DNA from: Ichthyophis bannanicus
Taxonomy: Eukaryota; Chordata; Amphibia; Gymnophiona; Ichthyophiidae
Assembly: GCA_033557465.1 (NCBI GenBank)
Contig: CM066034.1
Coordinates: forward strand, 417,052,159-417,116,158
DNA: 64,000 nt
Direction of reading: 5' to 3'
Below are positions 34,340 through 45,554 of this stretch, piece after piece. How positions within the stretch are numbered: position 1 is the first letter of the stretch; each line of letters begins with the position of its first letter. The position numbers and the translations under genes were made by a program. The notes beneath the pieces were generated by a model. The model did not search any database, was not told the DNA's origin, and was given only the letters and a program-made list of their open reading frames with translations.

Positions 34340-35430
34340 GCGGGTGCCGCAGGGCTTCCTTCTGTTCCCATTATCATTTACTATATATTTCCAACCTCTA
34401 GTTATTTGAGTTAGTCTTTTCAGGGGGGATTTTATGCATATATCAATAATCCCTAGTTATTGGTCCCTTTATTGGATGAGGTGGAGGAAGTTGTGGGACG
34501 ATTGAATTGTTTGGCAGAAGTGATTAGTAGATAGTGGATTGGTGTTAAAAGTATATAAAACAGTGTGTTTGCGGTTTGGGGCCCTTGAGCAAGTGGGATT
34601 GAAGGTTCTTCCAAATATGTTAATGCTCAGAGGGAGGAGATGGGAGTAACATTGGAGAGGGAATGGGTAGGGATGACACAGGTTAAGTAATGTTTCATAA
34701 ATGGTTTGTTTTGAAGTTGCATTTGATTCACCAGATTAGGCCATACTTGGATCAGAGGGTTTTGGCACACTGGACTATTGCAATATGATAAGATACAAGT
34801 GTTGCAGAATACTGCTGTGCACCTCTTAATGGGGGTTGGTCGGTGGGAGAATGCAGGGCCTTGAGGCAGCTGCACTGGCTCCTGGTTCAGGAGCAGTGTA
34901 TTTTTAAGTTAATGGTTATTACATTCAGATTGTTAAAGGATTCACATCTAGAATATGTGAGGAATGATTTGCAGTGGTATATTCCCATTCAGCCCCTAAA
35001 GTGATCATAGGGGCAACTGTTGACTATTCCAGGGTTGGATGTAATGTGGAAAAAGGGGCGTTTAGAATTGTAACCCCAGAGGTGTGGAATGGGCTACCAT
35101 ATGAAATGTGAGTGATGTCGAGCTTGCTTTGATTTAGGAAAGTATTGAAGGTGTTCTTATTTCCAGAGGGGTAGGATGGGAGTGAGGGTGAAAAGGTGGA
35201 GGAGTTTTATGATGAATTGTGAAGAAGGGGATTATGTATGTGTGTATATTGTATATGTATATGTATGTATATGTATATACACACAGATAGATAGATAGAT
35301 AGATAGATAGATGCATATATTCTTGTTTTTTGTCATTTTTATGTTTGTACATTTTGACTGAAAATTTTGGAAAAGTGGTATAAACATTTATAAATAAAAC
35401 ATAAATATATATTTTGAAACAATTACATAA
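34340..35430 (+). pseudogene. decayed L2-like LINE fragment with 3' tail
   Basis: Broken frames read VDSGLVLKVYKTVCLRFG (34530-34580), LHLIHQIRPYLDQRVLAHW (34720-34775) and RQLHWLLVQEQCIFKLMVIT FRLLKD (34865-34945). These are the post-catalytic and C-terminal segments of an L2-clade reverse transcriptase. The 3' end has GTGGTATAAAC...TAAATAAAAC at about 35380-35402, interrupted by TATG- and TAGA-type microsatellites at 35225-35312. Many stops: an old copy. Confidence 0.6.
35285..35312 (+). repeat. (TAGA)n microsatellite
   Basis: Seven uninterrupted TAGA/GATA units, next to a TATG/TATA-rich stretch at 35229-35280. Confidence 0.95.
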
Positions 35431-35600
35431 CACAGTATGGTCATGACTTAACATCTATCACCCCACACTGTGTACCAACAATCCTATGTTTAAGTTAGCT
35501 TCCAAGTTATGCTACCCTCTACCAAGTCATTACCTTCATAAGTTCTCAGGAATCATATACCTGTACATGTAATCATCCCACAATGTTATGTTCTCATGTT

Positions 35601-38600
35601 GTTGTTTTTTTGAAAACTTTTTATTTATTAACCAACAGCAACATAACATACAATACATTACACAGCAATAAGCCACCGAGGAGTGGTATCTTATCTCCTC
35701 CGAGGCCAAGACAATAAACAGTTATGTCGCCGTAGCAAAGCACAATAATAGAAAACGGAAGGCAATCATGGTTAAACATTTTTCCCTCTTTTTTAGTATT
35801 CATAGCAGCCCCCCCCCTCCCTACCCCCTACCCCCCCTTAACCCCTTATCCCCCCCCTCCCCGTCATCGCACCCCGAACTCCACGGCATTGGAGCAGTAC
35901 CCTTCTCAGCAATGTCCTGTGCCTTCTCCGCACCCAGTATGCCATGCCTTAGAGTCCCACATTCACTATTTTGCTCCGGCAACGGGGGCCCAAATTCTGG
36001 ATATCGGTTTCCCAAATCAGCAGAAAGGTAGACCACCGTTTCACGGAACCCCTAGCCCTCCAGCGTTCTGCTGGCATCAACTCCGTAAACGTGGGCGGGT
36101 TCCGATCTCTCCAGTTATGTAAAATCGGACCCTTCCCCACCAAACATGCTTTGCGCACCAATAAGCGCTCCCATCTCCCGGTAGGTAAGGTCGGATGCAA
36201 TTGATCCAGGATGACTAAACCTCCGGTCCAGGAAAACCGTTGTTGTAATAATCTCATAATATAGCGGCGGATATGGGACCAATACGGAAGGATGCGCCTG
36301 CACTGCCACCACATATGAGTTAAAGTGGCCAATGGCGTAAGACACCTAGGGCAAGACCCATCCTGCGTAATACGACTCTGTAACGCTCGTCTCGGAGAGA
36401 AATGCACCCGAGTTAAGGCCTTATATTGGATTTCCCTCCAACGCGCTCCCTCCGCCAGTTCTACTATCCGCCCCACTGCCATACAGATCATGCCTGGTGG
36501 GATTTCTCATCCCAATTCTCCTCCCCAGGCTGCCTTCGCCTTCCCATAGTCCGGCACCACCCCAAAGCACTCCAGCTTAGTCCTCAGCCCAGCTATCATC
36601 AGGGGTATATCCCCCCCAAGTTCCAGAAAATCAATAATCTGCTTCGACCGGTCCTCCCCCAGTTCTTCCCGGGGTAGCGTAGCCACATAATGAGAGAGTT
36701 GAAGATGCGCAAAGTAATGGGTGCGGGGTAATTGATACTCCTCACGTAATTCCAAAAACGGCTTGCACTTACCCGTAAGGTCTACTGCATGCCCTAAGTA
36801 ATGTAGTCCCTGCCGATGCCATAACTTAAACGCTCTCGAAACTGTACATTGCCTTGTATAGGTAACCAGCTAGATACCTGCCAATTACGTTGCCAAAAGC
36901 TATTTAATTGTTTCCACGTACGCCGCATCGCATTTAACAACGTATTCCGCATAAGTCGCGTTGGCAAATACGTACTCTCCACATGCAAAGCCCCCACTAG
37001 GGAGAAAGGAGCCTCTTGTGTCCCTTCAAGATCTCTAGGTGTATAAACGTCTGCTCCCCCTAGGTAATCTCCAACATGCCGCACCTGGCAGGCCAAGGCA
37101 TAGTCTTAAATCCGGAAGCCCCAGGCCACCCCTACACCACCCACCAATCATACGAGATATCGGGATCTGCGCTCGGGCCCCCTTCCACAGAAACCCTTTT
37201 ATCTCCCTCTCCATTTTAAGCAGATCCCTTCGAAGTAACCAGACCGGCAAAGTTTGAAGCCAATAAAGTATACGTGGTAAAATCACCATTTTAACTGCAG
37301 CAATTCTCCCCAATAGTGCCAATGGCAGCAGGTTCCAGGCTCGCAATTGACGCCGCATCCCAGACAAGACTTTCTCAAAGTTCGTATAATATAGATCCTG
37401 TGGTAATCTTGTTAAAATAATACCGAGATATTTAAACCCATGCTCGGCCCATTTCAAAGGAAAAGCCTCCCCCCATCCATCTCGTAACCCCCCCAACACA
37501 TCCAAAGCCTCCGATTTATCTGCATTTATCCGAAGGCCCGCAAAACTACCGAACCTCCGAAACTCAGCCATCAGTCTCGGCAACGATTCTCGCGGCTCCA
37601 GAAAATGTACGAGCATATCGTCGGCGAAGGCCGACACCTTGAATCCCTGTTTGCCCACCTCAATCCCACGAATCTGTCGGTCCAGTTCTATACTTCGTAT
37701 TAGAGGATCTAAAGACAGAACAAACGATAAGGGGGATAATGGGCAACCCTGCCTAGTGCCCTGATGCAATGGGAAGGGGGCTGATAAAACCCCGTTACAC
37801 ATTACTCTAGCCGTTGGGGTATCATATAAACTCTTCACCATAGCACAGAAAGCCTGTCCGAGACCGTACATCGGTAACAAATGGTCCAGATAGGTCCAGT
37901 CCACCCTATCAAACGCCTTTTCAGCGTCAAAACTTACCAAAAGCGTCTGCATCTGGTGGCTGTGTACCCACTCCAAGGATGTTAAGATTCGGCGTATGTT
38001 ACGAACCGCATACCGACCGCGCACAAATCCCACCTGAGATTCATGCACTATGTCACCTAATATTCCCGCTAGCCGTTCAGCCAAGATTTTTGCCAACAGC
38101 TTTGCGTCAAAATTCAACAAAGAGATCGGTCTATAAGAGGCCGCCTGCAACGGGTCTTTGGCTGGCTTAGGGATCAACGTGATATAGGCTTGGTTATCTC
38201 CCCACCTCCTACCACCCCCGTCTATCCGCTGCTGGTAAGTATCCACCAACAGAGGTCCCACCCCGTCGGACAGGAGTTTATAAAACTCAGCCCCATAGCC
38301 ATCAGAGCCTGGTGCCTTACAACAGCTGGCATGAGCAATCACAGACTGGACCTCTTTTAAGGTAATTGGTCGTCCCAGCTGAACCCATTGCGCCTCCGTC
38401 ACCCTTGGGAGCTGCAGCCCTTGCAGGTAGGCCTCCATAGTAGAAGGGTCGTTCTCTTCGGCCGTATAGAGTTTTTGAAAAAAGTTTTTGAAGAGTGCAC
38501 TAATCGCCTCTCGATTTTGGTGAAGTTTCCCATGCTCATCCCGAAGAGCCGCTACCCCCTTCCCCCCTCGCGGACCCCGCAAACAACGTCCTAAGAGCTT

Positions 38601-39346
38601 CCCCGGTTTGTCCCCGAAACAGTGTAGCCCATATTTATAATATAGCAAAGATTTCATAGCGCGCTGATGAAGTAATTCATTCAGGGCAATCTGAAGCTCC
38701 CATAGCCGTTTTCTATTCATCACTGTAGGTGAATGACCACTGAGCACCCGCGCATGAGAGACTTGTCGCTCCAACCGAACAATCTGTTCTGCCAGCAATC
38801 GGCGTTTCCGAGCGGCAAAGCCAATGATATCACCTCTCAATACCACCTTGGCGGTTTCCCAGACCAACTCGGGGTCCTCCCTGTGTGCCCGATGATTTAG
38901 CTCAAAATCACGCCAGCGGTGACCCAGAAATTGCCGGAATTGATCATCTTTATATAACTCAATGGGGAACCGCCATATACGGGATGCACCAGCTCCTCCC
39001 CCCCATCGCATCTCAACCCAAACCATGGCATGGTCAGATATCTCGAAAGGACCTATCTGTGCCTCCTCCACCTGTGCAAAAGCAGTTGTAGAAAGTAAGA
39101 CATAGTCTATTCTCGCGCTAGTCCCATGCGCCCTCGAGATGTGGGTGAAGTCCTTCTCAGATGGATGTAGGACTCTCCACGGATCTATCAAGCCCAATCG
39201 CCTCCGAAATCGTTGCAACACTTGAGAGCTAAGTGTTCTGTCTCTCGTCCCCCTTCCGCTGGAGGTATCCAAACTCACTTCAAGCACCCCATTGAGATCT
39301 CCCCCCAATAGTAAAGGTACATCTGGCAGTTGTTCCACTTTGGCCG
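35601..39346 (-). mobile_element. Tx1-like L1 LINE, 5'-truncated, with 13-bp target duplication
   Basis: ATGTTCTCATGTT occurs at 35588-35600 and at 39347-39359, flanking a minus-strand LINE. The 3' tail (minus strand) reads AATAAATAAAAAGTTTTC followed by an A-rich stretch. The 5' end falls in the middle of the endonuclease. Homopolymer C/G tracts lie in its 3' UTR (35810-35865). Long open frames, a perfect duplication and few disruptions suggest a comparatively recent insertion. Confidence 0.92.
35949..39346 (-). pseudogene. Tx1-like L1 ORF2 (endonuclease remnant, RT, C-terminal domain)
   Basis: 39346-37035 is open for about 770 codons. The endonuclease C-terminal half has LGGDLNGVLE, ARIDYVLLS and ISDHAMVWVE. 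The reverse transcriptase has APGSDGYGAEFYKLL, ASYRPISLLNFDAKLLAKIL, SQVGFVRGR, SFDAEKAFDRVDW, GTRQGCPLSPLSF and AFADDMLVHF (catalytic FADD). The C-terminal part, FKYLGIILTRLPQDL and GFLWKGARAQIP, follows. Then frames shift (37096-36794, 36755-36507, 36491-35949). The last carries the L1 cysteine-containing tail CPRCLTPLATLTHMWWQC. Total length about 1,135 codons plus roughly 130 missing N-terminal codons fits a complete L1-type ORF2. The apparent first Met lies in the flanking target duplication and is not native. Confidence 0.93.
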
Positions 39347-39394
39347 ATGTTCTCATGTTTATTAGACTATCAATTAACTGTTACCATGCCACAG

Positions 39395-39480
39395 TGTTAT
39401 AATGTAAATTGTTAATCATTGCACTGTAAATTTCTTTGAATGAAGGATAAAGCGGTATAAAAGCCAGTTAAATACATAAA
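39395..39480 (+). repeat. SINE or L2-like LINE 3' tail
   Basis: TTTGAATGAAGGATAAAGCG then GTATAAAAGCCAGTTAAATA, the same tail as the SINE at 1118-1358 and LINE family B. Confidence 0.65.
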
Positions 39481-41479
39481 TATATGTGTGCGTGTGCGTG
39501 CCAGGGGGCTGTAGCATATAAGCTTCTCTCCTTTGCACTTTCCCTGTCATCTTGCACTCACTCCCTGTGCCTTCCACTTGTAACACAAGTAGGCAGTATT
39601 CAAACCCCCTCCCCCACCCCCAGAAATTCAAGAGACTGGACAGATAAGTGTGTGGGACAAAAGGTCATAGCTTTTAGTGCAATTAGTAAGAAAAGCAATG
39701 GGGTCCCTGGGTCATCTGAGCCAGTGCTGCTGCCAATTCTCCTCATGTCTGGGTGCAGCAGAGGAAATGAGTACTGCTGCTTGCCCACTGCCTCATGCTT
39801 CTTGCAAGACTGTTGGATCAGGTTGCTGTAAGCTGAGCTGGAAGCTGCCTTTGAGAGAGTCTTCCAGAGCACGTCACCATTGCTGAAAGCTAGCATGCCC
39901 AATCTTTTGCTGTGTTCACCAATCATAACTGCCTTTGAAAGAATCCAACGGACCATGCTGCTGTTGCTGACAGCTAGCAAGTCCAGTCACTTGCTAGGTT
40001 TGCCAACCATAGCTGGCTATTTGGCTTGAGTATCTATTGTAAGCTGCGACATGATGCTCCTTATCCGTTGCATCTTCCCTTATGCTCCACTCCTCACCTA
40101 ATCCTTTCTTCTTTGCAAGACTCCTCCTTGCTTCAGGCAGTGGGACTGAAGACTCTCAATGGCACTTCATAGTCTCTCCTGCTTTCCAATCTGGTGGAAT
40201 GGGGACTCCCTCCGGTGTGTTAGTGTCATTTCTGCTCGCTCTCGTTCTTCTGGCAGGATCCAGACATTCCTGCTCTCTTTCTGCTGGTGAGGACGTACCC
40301 CCCCCCCCTCCTCAGCTTTTTACCTCCTGCTCTGCACTTTTCTATATAATAGCAGCACAGTCTGGATATTCAGTCGCAGGCACTCTCTGTATACTGCAAC
40401 TGAATATCAGGTTTACAATTAAACACCTGTGGTAAACCTCTGCAATGTTTAGATATCAGCCCTTGTGACTATGGTGCAGAATGTGCATGTATCCTAAGTC
40501 TGGTCATTATGTGTTATTAAGTGAAGACTGGGGCTCCTTCCTTCTCCAGCTATGAAGAGTACCTATACAGTATCTCCAACTTCTCACTGAGCTTGGGAAT
40601 TGAACCTAGACCTTCCATGTGACTGAGTGCAGCACTCCCATTGAACCATGGCGTCAGCCTTGTACTGAATGTTTCTTGTCTGGAAATCCATAAGTCAGCC
40701 CAGAATGTGCTGCCTGGGCCAAAAGTCTGTGATTTTTCTCCCAGGTCAATTATTAAGCTGCTGGCTCCTTGGAGGCAAATATCATAGAAAAATGCCATGC
40801 AATGGCTAGCATTACCACTAGCTTCAATATCTATTCTGATTAGTGACTCAGAGAGTTAATGACAGAAGAACAGAACCTTTGTGTATCATCTACAATTATT
40901 TTGTAAGAGGATCAAGTTTCTCTTTAGGTTAAATGATTAAATGATGTTGGTTACATCCTATCCTTCTCTTATATTAAATGTTGGAGTATTGTGAGATACA
41001 ATGAAATATTCCTTCCCAAGAAGCAGAAGAGCCAGAAGTGACATAATGGGACCCTGCCATTTAAAATTATTAAAATACCAAATCATTTTCATAGTCTCAA
41101 GTGTTATTGTTGGAGTGACAATAAGCCAGTGTCTGCATGGAGTTTGACTTTAGCTAAGCAAAGAGATTGAATATAGCTGTCTGACTTCTGAATGGTCCCA
41201 ATGATTTACTCGGTGAGAGTAGGCAGTGTGTTCATTTGCAGAATATGCAATTTTCCATCCACACAAGCATTCTCTTCTTCGCTGCATACCACAGATGTGG
41301 GTAGTAAGATTAGGATTTCAGAAGGGTTTGAGTCAAGAATTCTTGTCAATCAAGCACCTTCCCTGTCTTAGCCTTTGAAATAGATTGGTCTTTTTCTCAA
41401 TATGTGAGGTTTGGAATGCAGTAGGATGGTAGTAATACAGAATCACTTTGGGAACTATTAACAATGTTATCCTATTGTT
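39481..41479. other. largely unique DNA; one candidate signal-peptide exon
   Basis: This is the longest stretch without an obvious transposon. It contains an 84-bp imperfect tandem duplication (CTGCCTTTGAGAGAGT at 39845 and CTGCCTTTGAAAGAAT at 39929). At 40540-40665 a minus-strand tRNA-like stretch (TAGGTTCAATTCCC) suggests a SINE remnant. At 40199-40286 an ATG in good context opens a short hydrophobic frame ending at a GTGAGG splice-donor-like site (see findings). Nothing here proves a gene. Confidence 0.3.
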
Positions 41480-41785
41480 CTTAAGCTACATAGAGTCTGT
41501 CGGCTCATGTGACCCTGTGGATAATTGTCTTAAACTGTGTTTTATTTTCAGTCATTCAGCTAATTGTTGATTGAGTTGCAGCCATAACTGCTGTTATTGT
41601 ATTGATCCATCGCATTGCCAGTCTTCTGCTTTTGTGTCGATCTTCAGCTTTTGATCTTTCTTTGGATACATCATGCAAAGTATGAAAATCAAAGCTTTGC
41701 TATTTGAGCCTCCAAGGAAAGCTTAAGTGTGATCTCTTCTAGTATCCATCAATTTGTTCGTTGGTCAGTCCAATGTTTATGTACT
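41480..41785 (-). repeat. old RTE (BovB-like) 3' end
   Basis: Plus-strand CATGTGACCCTGTGGATAAT, GATCCATCGCATTGCCAGTC and CAAAGTATGAAAATCAAAGC align, with many changes, to the same region of the RTE copies at 51340 and 57420. It covers only the ORF2 C-terminal end and 3' UTR. Frame not preserved. Confidence 0.75.
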
Positions 41786-42379
41786 CCAGCAAGCATGGCA
41801 CATGATGTCATGGAGAGAGTCAGACCCCTAAAAGTAAATAGTATGTTCATTATTATGTTGACTGGACCAGAGGGTTATCTCCCCCTTCCAGCAAATGGAG
41901 ACAGAGCTAGAGCACTTGGCCTCTGTATATAACCTGGTGCAGCCCAGACATCCCTCAGTATTCTGTCTCCAGCAACTGGATGTAGGGACTGATGCAGCAA
42001 CAAAGGAAAGGAGTAGAGGCATTGGTCTCGGGCCCCTGGAGTATTTAGGGGGCAGGCACCTGCCTATAGAATAAAGGTCACAGTAATTTTGAAAGAAAGT
42101 GATAGGAGCAGTAAGACCTGACTCGACCAAAAGTAAGGTGGGGGGGCTGATCACAGACCAGTCCCTTAGGTGGTGCAATGAGATATGATGTATCACCAGC
42201 TCAGATCTAGATATTCTGGCAGAGAACTAGCAAACTGCCAGGAAGCTGTGCAAAACAAGCCAAAGGAGGAAGTGACATCACCTAACCCGATGGCGGTCTG
42301 AAAAAAATGCTCTGGCACCAACTCTGCAAAAGCAATTAAATGGGCCCCCTAAAAGTGACAGAAGCAAATGAATAAGACA
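41786..42379. other. unassigned, with a short inverted repeat
   Basis: CCAGCAAATGGAGACAGAG (41889) and CTGTCTCCAGCAACTGG (41964) form an imperfect inverted repeat around a TATATAACCTGG stretch, possibly a small unclassified MITE. No gene. Confidence 0.35.
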
Positions 42380-42834
42380 GCAAGAAGCTCCGGGAGTAGC
42401 GGCGACCAAGAGGAAGGACTTACAGAATTGTGCTGAGTGAGAGTGCCGCTAAACAGAGCCAAGTCAGAGGAGCGGAGGGAACAAGATGGCGGGCGGAGAG
42501 GAGCCGAAGCAGCGAGCAGCAGCCGGGACAGAGCGGGCAGACAGCGGGAAAGGAAAATAGAGGCCCGGAGAGCAACACCAGTGACATCAAGCAGGTGGGA
42601 AGGCCCCGATAAAAACCCTAGCAAGAAGTGCAGTGACTGGAGGCAGGAACAGCAGAGGAGGTGGGTGGACTAAAGAAATGGCAAATGAAAGGGAGCAGTT
42701 GAATCATTGTGGCTACCAGTGACATGAGCTACAGCTTTTAAAGATATACTCAAGCAAAATGAACTGCTGTATTTTTGTGGAATACAATAAATTAAAAGAA
42801 CTTAAGTCAGAGTGAGCAGGCTAAAAGGATCAAG
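42380..42834 (+). promoter_or_regulatory. L1 5' UTR with YY1-like site
   Basis: A GC- and purine-rich leader before ORF1. CAAGATGGCGG at 42482-42492 matches the YY1 core (AANATGGCGG); mammalian L1 5' UTRs carry a YY1 site at a comparable place. Activity is not shown. Confidence 0.45.
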
Positions 42835-43895
42835 ATGACCACAAGAAGTAAGGCAGGAGGTCAAAGGGAATATGCATATGCAGGGGTCAGTGTAAGCAGT
42901 AATGACAACAATGGGGTGGAAAACAACATGAAAATTACTGAAAGTATAGACCAAACTGTGGTGTTAGCATGTGTGAACCACCAGGAACAGGGAGGAGAAA
43001 TAATGCAAGGAATAACAAAATTTGGAGCTAAGAGAATGGTTTGCAGAGATAAAAAAAACTGAAGATGAAAAGAGAGCTCAGTGAACTTATTGGTAATTTA
43101 AAAGAGGATATTGTAGAGCTAACACATAAGGCTGGAGACCATGAAAATAGACTACAAGAGACTGAGCAGCAGCAGGAAGAAATGCAACAATGGAAACCAA
43201 AAGTGGAAAAATGGCAGGATACAAACAATATAAATTAGAGGATCTGGAAAATTGCTCTAGAAGGAACAATTTGAGAATCTGCGGAATACCACAGGATAAA
43301 GAGTTCCAAGACAGTGCTCAAGTTGCAATCTCGGTATGCTCTGAAGTGCTCAAGAAAGGGGGGGGGGGAGAAGTGCCGAGGACATACTAATAGAGCACAT
43401 AGAGCACTAGGAATTCCAAGAGCGAATAGACCCAGAGACATTATCATATGCCTGACAAGATATAAAATGAAGGAGCGTATTATGTTAAAAATGAGGGGTT
43501 TAGGGACTGTCCACTGGCAGAGGAACCCGGTGACTATATATGAGGATCTGTCAGCTGATACCCTGCAACGCAGAAGAGCAATGCAACCAATAACGCAAAT
43601 CCTAAGAAGAGCGGAAATTAAATACAGGTTGTTGCACCCTTTTGGACTATTATTTATCCAGAAAGGGGAAGACCTGGCAGGTCCACTCGGTAGAAGAAGC
43701 CGAAACTGCATTCCAGGAAGCAGGTGTGAGCCAACAGGGAGGATTGAACTGGCAGGAGAAAAAAGCAGTGGGTCGAAAGCCGCAAAGAGAGCAGAGGCAG
43801 GAAGCAAACAAGACAAGAGGAGTGAGAGGGAAGAGGCAAGGACTGCAAGGAAGGCTCGAAAACATGATGGGCATTAGTATGGTAAAAGGGCCGTA
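42835..43895 (+). pseudogene. L1 ORF1 (coiled coil and RNA-binding domains)
   Basis: Starts at ATG 42835 with a Ser/Asn-rich leader. A charged coiled coil follows (ELSELIGNLKEDIVELTHKA, NRLQETEQQQEEMQQW, about 43075-43200). Then comes the hinge EDLENCSRRNNLRICGIPQ (43235-43290). The RRM/C-terminal part, in another frame after an 11-G run at 43358-43368, reads RAHRALGIPRANRPRDII, CLTRYKMKERIM, GTVHWQRNPVTIYEDLSADT, RRRAMQPITQILRRAEIKYR and LLHPFGLLF. These motifs belong to the trimeric L1 ORF1 protein that packages L1 RNA. Frame changes make it non-functional. Confidence 0.85.
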
Positions 43896-44487
43896 AAAAA
43901 ACATAAATACAGCATAACACTTTTGAAGAGTGGAGAGGGAGGGAAAGGCAAAAGGTGGAGGGTAAAAATGTCACTGAAATGTTTGAACAGGAAAGTATGT
44001 GAAATGTCATTCAAGGGGGAGGGAAGGAGGGCAATTATGAAAAAGGGTAATGGATTAAATGGGGAGGGGTTGAGTTAGGATACCAAAGAGAAATTGGGCA
44101 AGGGGATAGAGGAATTAAGGGAAGTTAGTAGGGGGGAGTCACTAAAGGATATCAGAATACGATGTCAGGATGCAGGAATATAAGGGGATTAAGGAGGAAG
44201 AGAGACAAAGTGGGAGAGGAGTGAAGGGAGGGGCTGGAGGGGAAGGGGGCAAGGTAAAGGAGAGCGAGAAGGCAGGAGAGGATGTGACGCACTACTCTAG
44301 GCAACGCCTCTGGCAAAGGAGGTGGAATGGGAAGAAGGGGGAAGGGGAGGAGGAGAGGGAGAGGGGAGGGGGAAGGGAGAGGAGGGACAGAGAAGGGAGG
44401 GGGAGGTGAAAAGATGGGGCAATAGAAAGAGGGGCGGAAAGAGAGGTTAGGGTTAGTAGAGATATGGAGAAGCAGGCACCCTGGTGA

Positions 44488-44999
44488 ACGACAATATACA
44501 TTCTTCTCTCAGGTGCACGGTACGTATAGTAGACTTGATATGATCTGGGGAAGGTGCAAATGGATATCAAAGGCCCAGGAGGCAGAACAGGGCATAATAA
44601 ATTGGACAGACCATGCCCCAGTTAGTGTAACATTTGACTTGGGCGAAGAAGATGCAGGAATAAAGTTTTGGAAATTAAATGATTCAATGTTAGAAGATGA
44701 CAATCAGGTAGAGAAGCTTCAGAAAGACATACAAGAATACCTACTTTAATCTAAATGGTGAGGCGACTGGGGGTACGGTGTGGGATGGGTTGAAAGCCAT
44801 GATTAGAGGGAAGCTAATTAGCCTGGCAGCAAACTCAAGAGAGAGAAGGGGAAAGCAGAAGCTGAGCGGCTAAGGCAGATAAAAGAATTAGAGGGGAGAC
44901 ATCAACGTGAACGTAACCATGCCTGCATAGCAGAATTAGTTAAAGCACGGGGGGGGGGGGAGAATTAAGTAGGCTGAGAGCCCAGGAAATAGCATATCG
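44488..44999 (+). pseudogene. L1 ORF2, end of endonuclease and linker
   Basis: 44513-44749 reads SRLDMIWGRCKWISKAQ and WTDHAPVSVTFDLGEED, then IKFWKLNDSML: the last endonuclease blocks, with the SDH motif changed to TDH. Next is the linker AMIRGKLISLAANSRERR-like region and RQIKELEGRHQRERNHA up to the hAT insertion. Between ORF1 and here (43900-44480) most of the endonuclease is absent or unrecognisable in a purine-rich tract. Confidence 0.75.
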
Positions 45000-45163
45000 C
45001 AGGCATGTCCAACTTCCAACAGGTCATGATCTACTTTTTACGGCCAAACGTACCAGTGATCTACTACTATGAAAATTACGTTTCAAATTAAATTTTAACC
45101 CAATAAAGTTGGAGGATTCCACCCCTCCCCCATTTTTAATGAACCTTCTGTCATTTACTTGGA

Positions 45164-45367
45164 TGTGATCAGCTGTTAACGGGGAAGGAAAGAAGAGTAT
45201 CTAACGCAAACAGACAACCAGGTGGGACCAGCGGAGGAAAGACCACAGCCTACCAGATGATGATAATAATAATTCTTTATTAGGGACCCTAATAAAGAAT
45301 TATTAATATTATCATCTGGTAGGCTGTGGTCTTTCCTCCGCTGGTCCCCCCTGTGATCAGCTGTTAA
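45164..45367. repeat. foldback insertion with 16-bp direct repeats
   Basis: TGTGATCAGCTGTTAA is at 45164-45179 and 45352-45367. Between them are a 44-nt spacer, then a palindrome (arms 45224-45285 and 45287-45347) centred on TTAGGGACCCTAA. It lies in the 3' non-coding part of the hAT element. Confidence 0.9.
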
Positions 45368-45554
45368 GCAAATTAAGCAAAAACAAAACAGAGAGAAAAA
45401 GATCCAGTAAGAACTGCGAGGGGAAATGGAAAGTACATTTTTTTCTTAAAGTTTTATTGAGTAATAACTTTCTTTAACTCTTAATAACTTTCTTTAACTT
45501 TTATTGAGTAATTTGTGTTAAATTTAGGTTGATCTTGCACAATCTTTAATATTT

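Noticed and set aside
39347..39356. Met start of the 773-codon L1 frame
   Set aside because: The ATG lies in the target-site duplication, outside the element; the native start is lost by 5' truncation.
44170..44409. Basic Arg/Gly/Glu-rich frame in L1 between ORF1 and ORF2
   Set aside because: Purine-rich tract translating to low-complexity protein; not part of recognisable L1 ORF2.
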